A stretch of DNA of 64,000 nucleotides from Rhodobacteraceae bacterium HLUCCA12 (GTDB taxonomy: Bacteria > Pseudomonadota > Alphaproteobacteria > Rhodobacterales > Rhodobacteraceae), in assembly GCA_001314715.1 (NCBI GenBank), contig LJSV01000011.1, forward strand, positions 1 through 64,000, written 5' to 3'. A program made the translations under genes and the position numbers. Below, in pieces: positions 32,420 through 41,698 of this stretch (position 1 is the stretch's first letter; every line of letters starts with the position of its first letter). A model generated the notes under the pieces. That model worked only from the letters and a program-made list of their open reading frames with translations. It was not told the DNA's origin and did no database searches.

Positions 32420-33036
32420 TAGCGGTCGTATTTCTCCAAGAAGGCCTCGGCCGGCAGCGCGCGGAAATCGTCAAGCGCGGCGCGCAGGCGATCATGCGGC
32501 CAGTTCCACCAGGCGAGCGCCAGAAGGCGCGCAATCACCCGGTCCGGAAAGCGCGCGCGCACCGGCCTGGCCGGCACCCCGGCCACGATCATGAAGGGCG
32601 CCACGTCGCGCGTCACCACCGCCCCGGCGGCAGCGACCGCGCCGATGCCCAGCGTGACCTCGGGCATGACGATGGCGCCGTGGCCGACCCAGCAATCATG
32701 CCCCAGGCTGCAGCGTCGCGCGGCCCGATGGGCGAAGAACCGCGCATCGTTTTCCGCCGCGTCCCAGTAATCGGCCGAGCGATAGAGGAAATGGTGCTGC
32801 GCCGCGTTCGCCATCGGGTGATCGGTCGGCCCGATGCGGGTGAAGGCTGCGATATTGGCGAACTTGCCGACGCTGCAATTGGCGATGTCGGCATAACGGT
32901 CGCAATAGGCGTAATCGCCGAAATCGCTGTTCAGAACCCGGCTGCCGCGTCCGACCTCGCACCACGCGCCGAAGGTGGAATTGACGATCTCGCAGTCGGG
33001 ATGGATGACGGGTTCGGTGGCCGACAGGCGCGCCAT
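32419..33036 (-). CDS. Hexapeptide-repeat acetyltransferase of phosphonate operons
   Basis: A 205-residue left-handed beta-helix transferase. Hexapeptide-like repeats run through GAWCEVGRGSRVLNSDFGDY and SLGHDCWVGHGAIVMPEVTL, with the family histidine in DCWVGHGAIV. Proteins of this size in phn operons form a known phosphonate-linked family; acetylation of aminoalkylphosphonates is a plausible role. It starts one base after the second phnE and is the last gene of the phnCDEE transcript. Confidence 0.85.
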   Translation of the reverse strand: MARLSATEPVIHPDCEIVNSTFGAWCEVGRGSRVLNSDFGDYAYCDRYADIANCSVGKFANIAAFTRIGPTDHPMANAAQHHFLYRSADYWDAAENDARFFAHRAARRCSLGHDCWVGHGAIVMPEVTLGIGAVAAAGAVVTRDVAPFMIVAGVPARPVRARFPDRVIARLLALAWWNWPHDRLRAALDDFRALPAEAFLEKYDR

Positions 33037-33037
33037 G

Positions 33038-34357
33038 TCACCCCTCGCCCTTAATCAGCTTGCGCCGCAGCCAGCCCGACAGCGTGTCCATGGCAATGAC
33101 CATCAGCACGACGAGGATGATGTAATAGCTGACCTTTTCCCAGTCGGCGGTGGTCTGGATTGCCTGCGTCAACAGCAGGCCGATGCCGCCGCCAACGATG
33201 GCGCCGATGATCGTGGCCGAGCGCGTGTTCGATTCGAACAGATACAGAACCTGGCTCAGCAAGACGGGCATCACCTGCGGGATGACCCCGAAGCGATACC
33301 CTTGCACCGTGCTGGCCCCGGTCGAGCGGACGCCCTCGATCTGCTTTTCGTCGACGTTCTCCAGCGCTTCCGAGAACATCTTGCCAAAGGTGCCGGTGTC
33401 CGTGGTCAGGATCGCCAGCGCGCCGGTCATCGGGCCGGGGCCAAAGGCGCGCGACAGGATGATGGTGAAGATCAGCGCATCGACCCCGCGCACGAAATCG
33501 AAGACCCGGCGCACGACAAAGCGGATCGCGCGCGACGGCGCGAAGTTCCCGGCGGCCAGAAAGGCCAGCGGCAGCGCCACAATCGCCGCGCCGAACGTGC
33601 CGAGAAAGGCCATCAGGACCGTTTCGGTCAGCGCCCAGAACACCTCGCCATGCTGCCAGATATTGTTGTACCAGATGTTCGATATCATCAACGCCAGGTT
33701 GCTGCGCGCCGGGTCGATCCGTTCCCCCCAAAGGACCGTCGATGCGACCTCGCCCGCGCTCATCCCCCAGAAGGGGCTCGACAGGTCAAAGACGAACAGC
33801 TCCCATCCCGGGAAGTAGCGCAGTGTTTCGGTGCGCGAGCGCGTCATCGACAGGCGCCCGGCCTCGGTGGTGATCGATACGCGGGTGTTCGAGGCGTTGA
33901 TCCACTCGGGCACCGTGTCGCCGGGGAGATCCAGCTGTATCCCGTCGTCGGAACGGATGCGGATCTGCCCGTAATCGGGATGGTCATAGATCACCGTCGG
34001 CCCGTCATAGAGGACCGCATGCCCCATCGGCAGGGCGATGCGCGCGGTCTCGCCGTCGATCTCGACCCAGTCCGGGCGCTGCGAGTCGTCGAATACCATG
34101 CGGCGCGATCCCTCGATCGACGCCTCGATGGTGCCGCGCCGGTTGTCGCGGGTCACGTGAACCTTGTGGCTGACGGCATCGCTGAGCAGGATCACGGCAT
34201 TGTCGAGCCGCGCGCGCGACATCAGCCCCGGCAGGTCGAACGCGAAAACGATGTAACCGAGATAGAGCAGGATCAGCGCGGGAATGGCGAAAGCCTGGAT
34301 CCTCTTGCCCCGGAACCGCGCGAGAGTGTCTTCGCGCATCACAGCAGTCGCGGCCAT
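33038..34357 (-). CDS. phnE: Phosphonate ABC transporter permease PhnE, long form
   Basis: A 439-residue permease, much longer than the usual ~260-290. After an N-terminal helix (~20-40) comes a ~170-residue mainly beta, hydrophilic stretch. The membrane domain follows, with the PhnE-type loop EALENVDEKQIEGVRSTGAS. The C-terminal half matches normal PhnE. The start at 34357 has six G six bases ahead and lies one base after the previous phnE stop. It pairs with the shorter PhnE, PhnC and PhnD for phosphonate uptake. Confidence 0.9.
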   Translation of the reverse strand: MAATAVMREDTLARFRGKRIQAFAIPALILLYLGYIVFAFDLPGLMSRARLDNAVILLSDAVSHKVHVTRDNRRGTIEASIEGSRRMVFDDSQRPDWVEIDGETARIALPMGHAVLYDGPTVIYDHPDYGQIRIRSDDGIQLDLPGDTVPEWINASNTRVSITTEAGRLSMTRSRTETLRYFPGWELFVFDLSSPFWGMSAGEVASTVLWGERIDPARSNLALMISNIWYNNIWQHGEVFWALTETVLMAFLGTFGAAIVALPLAFLAAGNFAPSRAIRFVVRRVFDFVRGVDALIFTIILSRAFGPGPMTGALAILTTDTGTFGKMFSEALENVDEKQIEGVRSTGASTVQGYRFGVIPQVMPVLLSQVLYLFESNTRSATIIGAIVGGGIGLLLTQAIQTTADWEKVSYYIILVVLMVIAMDTLSGWLRRKLIKGEG

Positions 34358-34358
34358 G

Positions 34359-35225
34359 TCAGGCCCCCCCATACGTCAGCCGGTTGCGGATCAGGCTGGA
34401 CAGTTGATCGAACGCCACGATGGTCACGAACAGCACCAGAAAGATGCCCGCGGCCTCGTCCAGCTTGCCCTGGCCGAAGGTCATGGCGTTCTTGAGTTCG
34501 TAGCCGATCCCGCCGGCGCCCACGAACCCCAGGATCGCCGAGGCCCGGATGTTGATCTCGAACCGCATCAGGCCATAGCTGAAATAGTTCGGCGCCACCT
34601 GCGGGATCACCCCCAGCCACATGCGCTGGCCCCAGCTTGCCCCGACCGAGGCGAGACCGTCCAGCGGCTTGAGGTCGGCATTCTCGTTGACCTCGGAAAA
34701 CAGCTTGCCCATCGCGCCCGCGGTGTGCAGGGCAATGGCGATGGCGGCGGGCACCGGGCCGCCGCCCAGAACGAAGATCAGGACCAGCGCCACCACGATC
34801 TCGGGCACCGCGCGCAAGATGTCCGACACGCGGCGAAACATGCCCGTCAGGCGCGGCCACGGGGCCAGACCCCGCGTGGCCAGCAAGGCCAGCATGACGC
34901 CGGCAAGGCAGCCGATCAGCGTTGAGACGGCGGCGATGTTGACCGTTTCGACCAGCGCGGGCAGAACGTCGATGATATGTCCCGGCAGGTTGGCGGCCTT
35001 TTCCGCCGCCTCGGAAATCATCGCCGCGGGAAAATCGAAGATCTGGCCGATGCCGTCCAGAAAACCGCCCGCGTTCCTGTCTTCGGCGATCCGGAAGCCG
35101 GACACGAACAGGATCACGAAGATCAGCAGCATGATCCCCGAATACAGCCGCTTTCGCCGCGTCATCGCCAGGTATGAGTCGCGGATCGTCTGCGGGCTGT
35201 CGGGGACGGCGTTTATCACGGTCAT
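34359..35225 (-). CDS. phnE: Phosphonate ABC transporter permease PhnE, short form
   Basis: A 288-residue permease with an N-terminal helix, then a membrane domain with the EAA-like loop SEVNENADLKPLDGLASVGA and GAGGIGYELKNAM. Start ATG 35225 has GGAcctcc ahead; an upstream TTG is not preferred. It is separated from phnD by a strong hairpin, so it may be transcribed at a lower level than phnD. Confidence 0.9.
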   Translation of the reverse strand: MTVINAVPDSPQTIRDSYLAMTRRKRLYSGIMLLIFVILFVSGFRIAEDRNAGGFLDGIGQIFDFPAAMISEAAEKAANLPGHIIDVLPALVETVNIAAVSTLIGCLAGVMLALLATRGLAPWPRLTGMFRRVSDILRAVPEIVVALVLIFVLGGGPVPAAIAIALHTAGAMGKLFSEVNENADLKPLDGLASVGASWGQRMWLGVIPQVAPNYFSYGLMRFEINIRASAILGFVGAGGIGYELKNAMTFGQGKLDEAAGIFLVLFVTIVAFDQLSSLIRNRLTYGGA

Positions 35226-35247
35226 GGGAGGTCCGAACAAGAAAAGA

Positions 35248-35275
35248 CCGGGTTCCGCAGCGGTGCGGAACCCGG
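35248..35275 (-). terminator. Attenuator-like terminator between phnD and phnE
   Basis: A perfect 12-bp stem with a 4-base loop, followed on the minus strand by TCTTTTCTTG, a T-rich tail. It fits a rho-independent terminator that lets only some transcripts pass to the permease genes, as expected when the binding protein is needed in excess. Confidence 0.65.
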
Positions 35276-35287
35276 CAGCCAGGGGGC

Positions 35288-36202
35288 TCAGTTCATCTGC
35301 GATTCACGCACCGCGATGATGGTCTCGTAGGCTTCGTGGTCGATCGGGAAGAAGCCCGCGGTCTCGCCGGCGGCGACGCCATAGGCGCAGTCCGGATCGG
35401 TCTCGTGCAGGTTGGCCAGAACTTCGGTCACGGTGTCCTTGATGTCTTGCGGCAGCGACTGGCGCAACACGATCGGGCCCTCGGGGATCGGGCGCGAGCG
35501 CCAGATCTCGACCAGGTCGTTCATGTCGACCAGGCCGGCATCGACGGCACGGCGCAGCGCGCCCGAATTGTAGCCGTCTTCCCAGTCGCCCAGGCCGTCG
35601 GCCCAGGTCACGCCGGCATCGACGTCGCCGTTGTTGACGGCGATGATCGTCTGTTCATGGCCGCCGACAAAGCGCACTTCGCTGAAATAGTCACCCGATT
35701 CCATCGACGCGCCTGTGGCCTGCGGGATCTCGACCGAAGGGATCAGGAAGCCCGAGGTCGAGTTGGGATCACCAAAGGCAAACACGCGGTCTTCCATGTC
35801 GTCGAGCGAGGTGATGCCGCTGTCGGCCCGCGCGAACCCGATCGAGAAATAGGAATACGACCCGTCATTATTGGTCTTGACCAGAACCGGTTCGACCGCA
35901 TCGGGGTCGGAAAGATACGCGGCGGCATAGCCCGAGGCGCCGAGCCAGGCAAAGTCCAGCGTGCCGCCGACGAGGCCCTGGATCACGCCGTTATAGTCGG
36001 CCGGGGTGAACAGGCGGGTGGGAACGCCGAGCGCCTCTTCGACATATTCGGCGAAGCACTCGTTGTTGGCCAGACGGTCCTGGGCGTTCTCGCCGCCCAG
36101 AATGCCGATATTGAACTCGGTGATCTCGTCGGCCTGGGCCATGCCGGTCAGGGCTGTGCTCAGGGCAGTGGTCAGGGTCAGGGCGGCAGCAAGCGTTTTC
36201 AT
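35288..36202 (-). CDS. phnD: Phosphonate-binding periplasmic protein PhnD
   Basis: A 304-residue secreted protein. Signal peptide: MKTLAAALTLTTALSTALTG, ending AQA before DEITEFNIGILGGENAQDR. It carries the PhnD-type GTLDFAWLGASGYAAA and the phosphonate-pocket FGDPNSTSGFLIPSVE. It delivers phosphonate to PhnE/PhnC. A weak hairpin (36227-36240) lies before its start after phnC. Confidence 0.92.
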   Translation of the reverse strand: MKTLAAALTLTTALSTALTGMAQADEITEFNIGILGGENAQDRLANNECFAEYVEEALGVPTRLFTPADYNGVIQGLVGGTLDFAWLGASGYAAAYLSDPDAVEPVLVKTNNDGSYSYFSIGFARADSGITSLDDMEDRVFAFGDPNSTSGFLIPSVEIPQATGASMESGDYFSEVRFVGGHEQTIIAVNNGDVDAGVTWADGLGDWEDGYNSGALRRAVDAGLVDMNDLVEIWRSRPIPEGPIVLRQSLPQDIKDTVTEVLANLHETDPDCAYGVAAGETAGFFPIDHEAYETIIAVRESQMN

Positions 36203-36257
36203 CGTTTCTCTCCGTTGCGATGAAGGGCCCCGTTCGGGGCACTGGGGTGGATGGCGG

Positions 36258-37073
36258 TTACTGGGCAGCCACGCGCACCGCGTGCAGCGCCGGGTTTGCG
36301 GCCGGCATCGCGGTCGAGGTCGCCTCTTCGTTGAAACTTTCGTCGGCGCCGTAGATCTCGCGCGCCATGTCGGTGGTCAGGTCGCAGGCGGGTCCGTCGA
36401 ACACCAGCCGGCCATCGCGCAGGCCGATCACGCGGTCGCAATAGCGCCGCGCGGTGTCCAGCGTGTGCAGGTTGGCGATGACCATGCGCCCGTCTTCGGT
36501 GTTGATGCGCTTGAGCGTGTCCATCACCACCTGCGCATTCATCGGGTCGAGGCTGGCGATGGGTTCGTCGGCCAGGATGATCTTGGGATCCTGCATCAGG
36601 GCGCGGGCGATGGCGACGCGCTGCTGCTGGCCGCCCGACAGGGCCTCGGCACGCTTGGGGGCCTGTTCGGCAATGCCCAGACGGTCAAGGATATCCAGCG
36701 CCTGCACGATGTCCGCGCGCGACCACAGATTGAACATCGTCGCCAGGGTCGAGCGGCTGTTGAGCTTGCCATGCAGCACGTTTGACGCCACGTCGATCCG
36801 TGGCACCAGGTTGAACTGCTGGAAGATCATCGCGCATTGGCTTTGCCAGGTGCGGGCCTCGGCGCCCCTGAGGGCCAGGATGTTGCGCCCCTCGAACCGG
36901 ATCTCGCCCGAGGAGGCATCCAGAAGCCGGTTCATCATGCGCAGGAAGGTCGATTTCCCGGCCCCCGAGCGGCCGATGATCCCGACGAACTGGGGCCGGT
37001 CGACGGTGAAACTGACGGTATCGACGGCCCTGCGGCTGCCGAACAAACGCGTGACGTTTCGAACCTCGAGCAT
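36258..37073 (-). CDS. phnC: Phosphonate ABC transporter ATPase PhnC
   Basis: A 271-residue ATPase with Walker [13 protein letters not shown], the PhnC-type [11 protein letters not shown], signature [16 protein letters not shown], Walker [14 protein letters not shown] and H-loop ANLHTLD. It is the first gene of the phnCDEE-transferase operon. The upstream space to 37447 presumably holds its promoter. Confidence 0.92.
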   Translation of the reverse strand: MLEVRNVTRLFGSRRAVDTVSFTVDRPQFVGIIGRSGAGKSTFLRMMNRLLDASSGEIRFEGRNILALRGAEARTWQSQCAMIFQQFNLVPRIDVASNVLHGKLNSRSTLATMFNLWSRADIVQALDILDRLGIAEQAPKRAEALSGGQQQRVAIARALMQDPKIILADEPIASLDPMNAQVVMDTLKRINTEDGRMVIANLHTLDTARRYCDRVIGLRDGRLVFDGPACDLTTDMAREIYGADESFNEEATSTAMPAANPALHAVRVAAQ

Positions 37074-37447
37074 CTTTGCCTCCTGCGCATTGCCGGGTGC
37101 TTGATGTCGGGTGCAGGTAACAGCGCAGTGATGTTTGCGAGTCAGTTTTGTGAAAACACCGCTGCGATCATGACAAGCTGATTGCAGTCGTCCGCCTCAT
37201 CCGCCGCGACGCGCGGTTCCGGACCAGCGGCTTTTCCGTTCGTCGAGGCGGTCGAGGCTGAAATCGACGCGCTTGGCGAAACCGATGCCGAGGCACGGGC
37301 CGAACCGGAGGCCGCGAACGGGCGCGACCTGTCGCCCGAGGCGCGGGCGGAACTGGGCGCGATACTGGGGCTTTGACGCCCGGCCCTGTCACTTGAAGCG
37401 GGGCAGGGCGATGCATAGCTCGAATGTTGAAGAGACAGGAGGACCGC
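37074..37447. other. Gap upstream of phnC and the hibernation-factor gene
   Basis: About 375 bases. A plus-strand frame from TTG 37182 to 37376 (64 acidic residues ending LGAILGL) has host-like codon use in its second half, but no ribosome site or recognised homology. It may be a gene remnant or a small unknown protein. The stretch must also carry the phnC promoter; no convincing Pho box was found. Confidence 0.35.
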
Positions 37448-37765
37448 ATGCAGATCAAGATCAACACCGACCACAACATCCGCGGCGATGAACGGCTCAA
37501 GGAGGTCGCGCGCACGCTGGTCGAGCAGGGAATGGGCCATGTGTTGAACCGCCTGACCCGTGTTGAGGTGCATCTACAGGACGAGAATGCGCAAAAAGGC
37601 GGCGCGGATGACATCCGCTGCATGATCGAGGCCCGGCCCGAGGGGTTGGATCCGCGTGCGGTCACCCATCACGACGCCGATATCGAGGCGGCGCTGCGCG
37701 GCGCGTCGAAAAAGCTGCGCGCGCTTCTGGAAAGCGATTTCGGCAAGCTCGACAGCAAACGCTGA
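37448..37765 (+). CDS. Ribosome-associated HPF/sigma-54-modulation-like protein, short form
   Basis: A 105-residue protein of the HPF/RaiA fold: MQIKINTDHNI, then VEVHLQDENA and RCMIEARPEG strands, and a C-terminal helix (ADIEAALRGASKKLRALLE). Such proteins bind idle 70S/100S ribosomes. It lacks the C-terminal domain of long HPF and may act on stress or stationary phase. GGAGG precedes the ATG at 37448. Confidence 0.82.
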   Translation: MQIKINTDHNIRGDERLKEVARTLVEQGMGHVLNRLTRVEVHLQDENAQKGGADDIRCMIEARPEGLDPRAVTHHDADIEAALRGASKKLRALLESDFGKLDSKR

Positions 37766-37787
37766 CCGCCGCAAGCCGGTTCGGGCG

Positions 37788-37822
37788 CCGGGCGCGCGGG
37801 GCATCGAACCCCGCGCGCCCGG
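37788..37822. terminator. Strong bidirectional hairpin
   Basis: A perfect 14-bp GC-rich stem with a 7-base loop lies between the convergent hibernation-factor and EamA genes. It is the most stable stem in this part of the window. No T-run follows. Confidence 0.6.
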
Positions 37823-37872
37823 TCGGGCGGCGCGGCGGGGCCGCGCCCCCCTCCGGCCCGGCATGACTGGCG

Positions 37873-38706
37873 TCAGGCGCGGGGGCGTCCGGGCAGGCTG
37901 GCCAGGGCCACGCCGGCCAGCACGATGGCCGAAGCCGCCAGGGCTTGCGGTGTCAGGCTCTCACCCAGCAGCGCCACGCCGCCCGCCAGCGCGATCACCG
38001 GCACGCTAAGCTGCGCCGCTGCCGCGCGCACCGCCCCCAGGGCCGGCAGCACCGCATACCAAAGCGCATACCCCAGCCCCGAGGTCACGGCACCCGACAC
38101 GATGGCCAGCGCCACGCCCGGCGCGGTCATCCCCGCCGCCGACAGCCACGGCAGAGACACGATCGTCACCAGTGGCACGGCCAGCGCGAAATTCGTGGCC
38201 GTGGTGGCCAGCGGCCGTGCCGCCCCGCGCCCGGCCAGCGAATAAAGGCCCCAGCCCACCGCCGCCGCGACCATCACAAGCGCCACGCCCGGTGCCGGCA
38301 CCGCCTGTGCGCCCGGCAGCAAAAGGGCCCCCAGCCCCGCCAGCGCCAGCGCCGCGCCGGCCAGCCGGCGCAAACCGGGCCGCTCGCCCGCCGCGATCGC
38401 CCCTGCCAGCATCGTCACCTGCACCATGCCGAACAGGATCAGCGCCCCGATCCCGGCATCGAGCGCGACATAGGCCAGCGAGAACCCCACGAGATACACG
38501 CTCAGCGCCAGCGCCGCGCCCCATTGCGGCCAGCCCACGCGGGGCCGTTCGCGCACCAGTAGCGCCAGCACCAGCGCCCCCGCGATCACGCGGATCACCG
38601 CGAAGGGCAGCGGCGCGATCAGCTCGTCCGCCAGCGCCGCGCGATTGAGCAGGGAATTCGCGGCAAAGGCGACCATGACCAGCGCGCTCAGCACAAACAG
38701 GCGCAT
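37873..38706 (-). CDS. EamA/DMT-family transporter
   Basis: A 277-residue membrane protein of about ten helices in two repeated EamA halves. The first half ends near ALLLPG and the second starts near GVALVMVAAAVGWGLYSLAG. Substrate unknown; relatives export amino acids or metabolites. The ATG at 38706 gives MRLFVLSALVMVAFAANS; the open frame to 38748 enters the aminotransferase gene. It lies 16 bases after that gene on the same strand. Confidence 0.82.
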   Translation of the reverse strand: MRLFVLSALVMVAFAANSLLNRAALADELIAPLPFAVIRVIAGALVLALLVRERPRVGWPQWGAALALSVYLVGFSLAYVALDAGIGALILFGMVQVTMLAGAIAAGERPGLRRLAGAALALAGLGALLLPGAQAVPAPGVALVMVAAAVGWGLYSLAGRGAARPLATTATNFALAVPLVTIVSLPWLSAAGMTAPGVALAIVSGAVTSGLGYALWYAVLPALGAVRAAAAQLSVPVIALAGGVALLGESLTPQALAASAIVLAGVALASLPGRPRA

Positions 38707-38722
38707 GGCCGCGCGCCTCCGG

Positions 38723-39859
38723 TCAGGCCGCCGGGCCGAAAACAGCATCCAGCGCCCCGTTCAACCGCGCCAGCGTGCCGGGGATGTCTTGCAGCTTGTC
38801 CAGACCGAACAGGCCCAGCCGGAAGGTCGAAAACGCCTCGCCCTCGCCCACATGCAGCGGAACGCCCGCCGCGATCTGCGCCCCGGCGGCCAGGAACTTC
38901 TTGCCGGATTTCACCTCGGGGTCGTCGGTATGGCAGACCACGACGCCCGGCGCCTCGAACCCCGCTGCCGCGACCGATTTCAGCCCGCGCGCGGCCAGTG
39001 TTGCGCGCACCGCCTCGCCCAGCTGCCATTGCGCGGCGCGGGCCGCGTCAAAGCCCATGGCGCGGGTTTCCAGCATGGCATCGCGAAAGCCGCGCAGCGC
39101 ATCGGTGGGCATGGTCGCGTGATAGGCATGCCCGCCGCCCTCATATGCGGCCATGATCGCGCGCCATTTCCTGAGATCGAGGGCAAAGGAATCCGAGGTC
39201 GTCGCCTCGAGCCGGTCCTCGGCGCGCGGGCCCAGAACCACCAGCCCGGCCGAGGGTGTCGCGCTCCAGCCCTTTTGCGGGGCCGAGATCAGCACATCGA
39301 TGCCGAGTGCGTCCATATCCACCCAGACGCAGCCCGAGGCGATGCAATCGAGCACCATCAGCGCGCCGACCTCATGCGCCGCGTCGGCGATGGTGGCGAT
39401 GTAGTCGTCAGGCAGGATCATCCCGGCCGAGGTTTCGACATGGGGCGCGAAAACCGCATCGGGCCGGGTGTCGCGGATGCGGGCCACGACATCCTCGACC
39501 GGGGGCGGGGCAAAGGCCGGGCGGGGGTCGTTGCCCGCAGGCCGGGCCATGACGACCTCGGTCGAAGTGGCAAGGCCGCCGGCCTCGAATATCTGGCTCC
39601 AGCGGAACGAGAACAGGCCGTTGCGCACGATCAGGGCCGAGCCCCGGCCGAACTGCCGCGCCACCGATTCCATCGCATAGGTGCCGCCGCCGGGCACCAG
39701 CGCCACGGCGGTGCCGTTATAGGCCTCCTTGGCGATGGCGGAGATGTCGCGCATCACCTGCTGGAAATTGACCGACATATGGTTGAGCGCCCGGTCGGTG
39801 AACACGACCGAGAATTCATCAAGCCCGTTGGGGTCGATCCGGGGGTGCAGGGCTGGCAT
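38723..39859 (-). CDS. Class V aminotransferase (alanine/serine-glyoxylate or related)
   Basis: A 378-residue PLP enzyme. The PLP lysine lies in ISAPQKGWSATP and the cofactor aspartate region in LMVLDCIASGCVWVD. The family includes serine/alanine-glyoxylate aminotransferases and phosphonate aminotransferases (PhnW); the nearby phn genes make a phosphonate role possible, but the distance and the intervening genes weaken it. GGAG precedes ATG 39859. The gene is followed by EamA and preceded by pseI (69 bases). Confidence 0.8.
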   Translation of the reverse strand: MPALHPRIDPNGLDEFSVVFTDRALNHMSVNFQQVMRDISAIAKEAYNGTAVALVPGGGTYAMESVARQFGRGSALIVRNGLFSFRWSQIFEAGGLATSTEVVMARPAGNDPRPAFAPPPVEDVVARIRDTRPDAVFAPHVETSAGMILPDDYIATIADAAHEVGALMVLDCIASGCVWVDMDALGIDVLISAPQKGWSATPSAGLVVLGPRAEDRLEATTSDSFALDLRKWRAIMAAYEGGGHAYHATMPTDALRGFRDAMLETRAMGFDAARAAQWQLGEAVRATLAARGLKSVAAAGFEAPGVVVCHTDDPEVKSGKKFLAAGAQIAAGVPLHVGEGEAFSTFRLGLFGLDKLQDIPGTLARLNGALDAVFGPAA

Positions 39860-39928
39860 GGGAAACTCCGATATTGTTTTGGCGCAGACCCTAGCCGCAG
39901 GCGCGGACAAGGGCAAACCGATCGCGGC

Positions 39929-40969
39929 CTAATCGCCGATCTGGTCCAGCCGCACGGGCGAATGCGCGGCGACATCGGTCAGGACCCGCTTGCCGAGAAT
40001 GGCGTCGAGATGGCGCGGCGCGGCGCCCAGGCCGGGGCGCACCGAACGCACGGCATCGGCGGTGATGATCGCCCCGGCCTTGAGGGGTTTGACGAAATAG
40101 AGCGAGCGGCGAAAGGTGATGTTGCCGCGCTCGGATGACTTGGGCCCGTAATCCACCCGGCCCAGCGCCGCCCAGGCGTTCTTTGCCGCGCGGCAAAGCG
40201 CGGCCAGTTCCACCGGTTCCAGCGAAAAGCTGTCGTCGGGGCCGCCGCCCGACCGGTCCATGGTGACGTGCTTTTCAACGATCGACGCGCCCAGCGCCAC
40301 GGCAGCGATTGCGGTGGTGTTGTCAAGCGTGTGATCGGAAAGCCCCGTGACCAGATTGAACCGCGCGATCATGTCGGGGATCGTGCGCAGGTTGTAATCC
40401 TCGGCCGGGGCGGGATAGCCCGAGACGCAATGCAGGATCGCCAGATCGGTGCAGCCGCCATCGCGGGCGGCGGCGATGGCCTCGGCGATCTCCTCGGCAT
40501 CGGCCATGCCGGTCGAGATGATCATTGGCTTGCCGGTCGAGGCCGCATAGCGGATCAGTGGCAGGTCCACCGCCTCGAACGAGGCGATCTTGTAGGCCGG
40601 CGCGCCCAGATCCTCCAGCAGGTCCACCGCCGTATTGTCGAAGGGCGAGGAAAAGATCGTGATGTCATGGGCGCGGGCGTGGTCGAACAGGGGCGCGTGC
40701 CAGTCCCAGGGCATGTGGGCCTCGGCATAAAGGTCGTAAAGCCGCCGCCCGCCCCACAGCCCGCCCTGAATGACGAACCCCTCGGCATCGCTGTCGAGGG
40801 TGATGGTATCGGGCCGATAGGTTTGCAGCTTGACGGCATCGGCACCGGCCCGCGCGGCCTCGGTGATCAGGGCGCGGGCGCGTTCCAGCTCGCCATTGTG
40901 ATTGCCCGAGATTTCGGCCACCACATAGGGCGGGTGATCGGGTCCGATGGGGCGATTGGCGATCTTCAT
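39929..40969 (-). CDS. pseI: Pseudaminic acid synthase (PseI)
   Basis: A 346-residue NeuB-type enzyme condensing PEP with a 6-deoxy-AltdiNAc to give pseudaminic acid. The barrel domain (~1-275) carries ISGNHNGELERA, VKLQTYRPDTITL, FSSPFD and SDHTLDN; the SAF/antifreeze-like domain is ~285-346. It overlaps the WbqC-family gene by 4 bases and is the last gene of the pse operon. Confidence 0.9.
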   Translation of the reverse strand: MKIANRPIGPDHPPYVVAEISGNHNGELERARALITEAARAGADAVKLQTYRPDTITLDSDAEGFVIQGGLWGGRRLYDLYAEAHMPWDWHAPLFDHARAHDITIFSSPFDNTAVDLLEDLGAPAYKIASFEAVDLPLIRYAASTGKPMIISTGMADAEEIAEAIAAARDGGCTDLAILHCVSGYPAPAEDYNLRTIPDMIARFNLVTGLSDHTLDNTTAIAAVALGASIVEKHVTMDRSGGGPDDSFSLEPVELAALCRAAKNAWAALGRVDYGPKSSERGNITFRRSLYFVKPLKAGAIITADAVRSVRPGLGAAPRHLDAILGKRVLTDVAAHSPVRLDQIGD

Positions 40970-41697
40970 GCGGTGTCTCCGGTTTCCAGCGGGCGCAGGG
41001 TGCGCCGGGCGGCGCGCATCACCGCGCCGGCGTCGCGCCCTTGCATCATCACCAGATCCAGCGCCGAGGCATGGGGCAGGAACGGCGCATGCAACTGGCT
41101 GTATTCGGGATGGGTGTAGTCATGCAACTGCACGCTGATTCCACGGTCGGAAAATTCGGCCGCATCCTCGCGCAGGTACGCCTCGGCGCCGGCGGTGGAC
41201 AGATAGGTCGTGGCACCCACGGCCTTGCACAGTTGCGCAAGATGCGCCCCGCGCCGCCCGTCCGCGCCGATCTCGCTGGCGCGGCGCATCGGCGTGTCGA
41301 TGCTCAGCCATCCGGCCAGCAGGCGGATCAGCCCCTCGTTCAACGCGGCCAGCCGCCCGGTAGCGATCAGCCCCGGCAGCACGGTTTCCAGCTCGGCCAT
41401 GACCGGGGCGAAATGCGGCGCACGGGCATAATTGGCCCGCAGCGTGCGCAACAGCCGCTTGCCGAAGGCGGGATCGGCCAGTTCCACATCCATGATGCGT
41501 TGCTCGAACCGGCCCGCACTGGCGACCGGCACGGTGACATATTCCAGACCCTTCGGGGTGCGGATGCGGTTGCGCTGCTGCCACGAGCGTTTGTCGAACT
41601 GCACCGTGTCCAGCAAGATCACCAGATCGGCCTGGTCGGCCAGGTCGAACCAGCCAAGCCAGGGCAGGAACGTGGGTTGAGAGATCATGCACCGCAT
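40966..41697 (-). CDS. WbqC-family protein
   Basis: A 243-residue protein of the WbqC family, found in surface polysaccharide and sugar-modification clusters. The opening ISQPTFLPWLGWFDLADQAD and RIRTPKGLEYVTVPV are typical. Its biochemical role is not established; a transfer or ligation step on a nucleotide sugar is often assumed. It is one base from the methyltransferase gene and overlaps pseI by 4 bases, so it may modify pseudaminic acid. Confidence 0.85.
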   Translation of the reverse strand: MRCMISQPTFLPWLGWFDLADQADLVILLDTVQFDKRSWQQRNRIRTPKGLEYVTVPVASAGRFEQRIMDVELADPAFGKRLLRTLRANYARAPHFAPVMAELETVLPGLIATGRLAALNEGLIRLLAGWLSIDTPMRRASEIGADGRRGAHLAQLCKAVGATTYLSTAGAEAYLREDAAEFSDRGISVQLHDYTHPEYSQLHAPFLPHASALDLVMMQGRDAGAVMRAARRTLRPLETGDTA

Positions 41698-41698
41698 G

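Noticed and set aside
32975-34495. 506-codon plus-strand open frame
   Set aside because: It is antisense to the long phnE; no start signal or motif.
37074-37200. TGTCAT-like bases considered as a Pho box for phnC
   Set aside because: A second half-site at the right 11-base spacing is missing.
37182-37376. 64-codon frame with TTG start before the hibernation-factor gene
   Set aside because: Codon use is plausible, but there is no ribosome site or family; kept only as a note in the gap entry.
38645-40138. 497-codon plus-strand open frame
   Set aside because: It is antisense to the aminotransferase gene, which has a clear PLP site.
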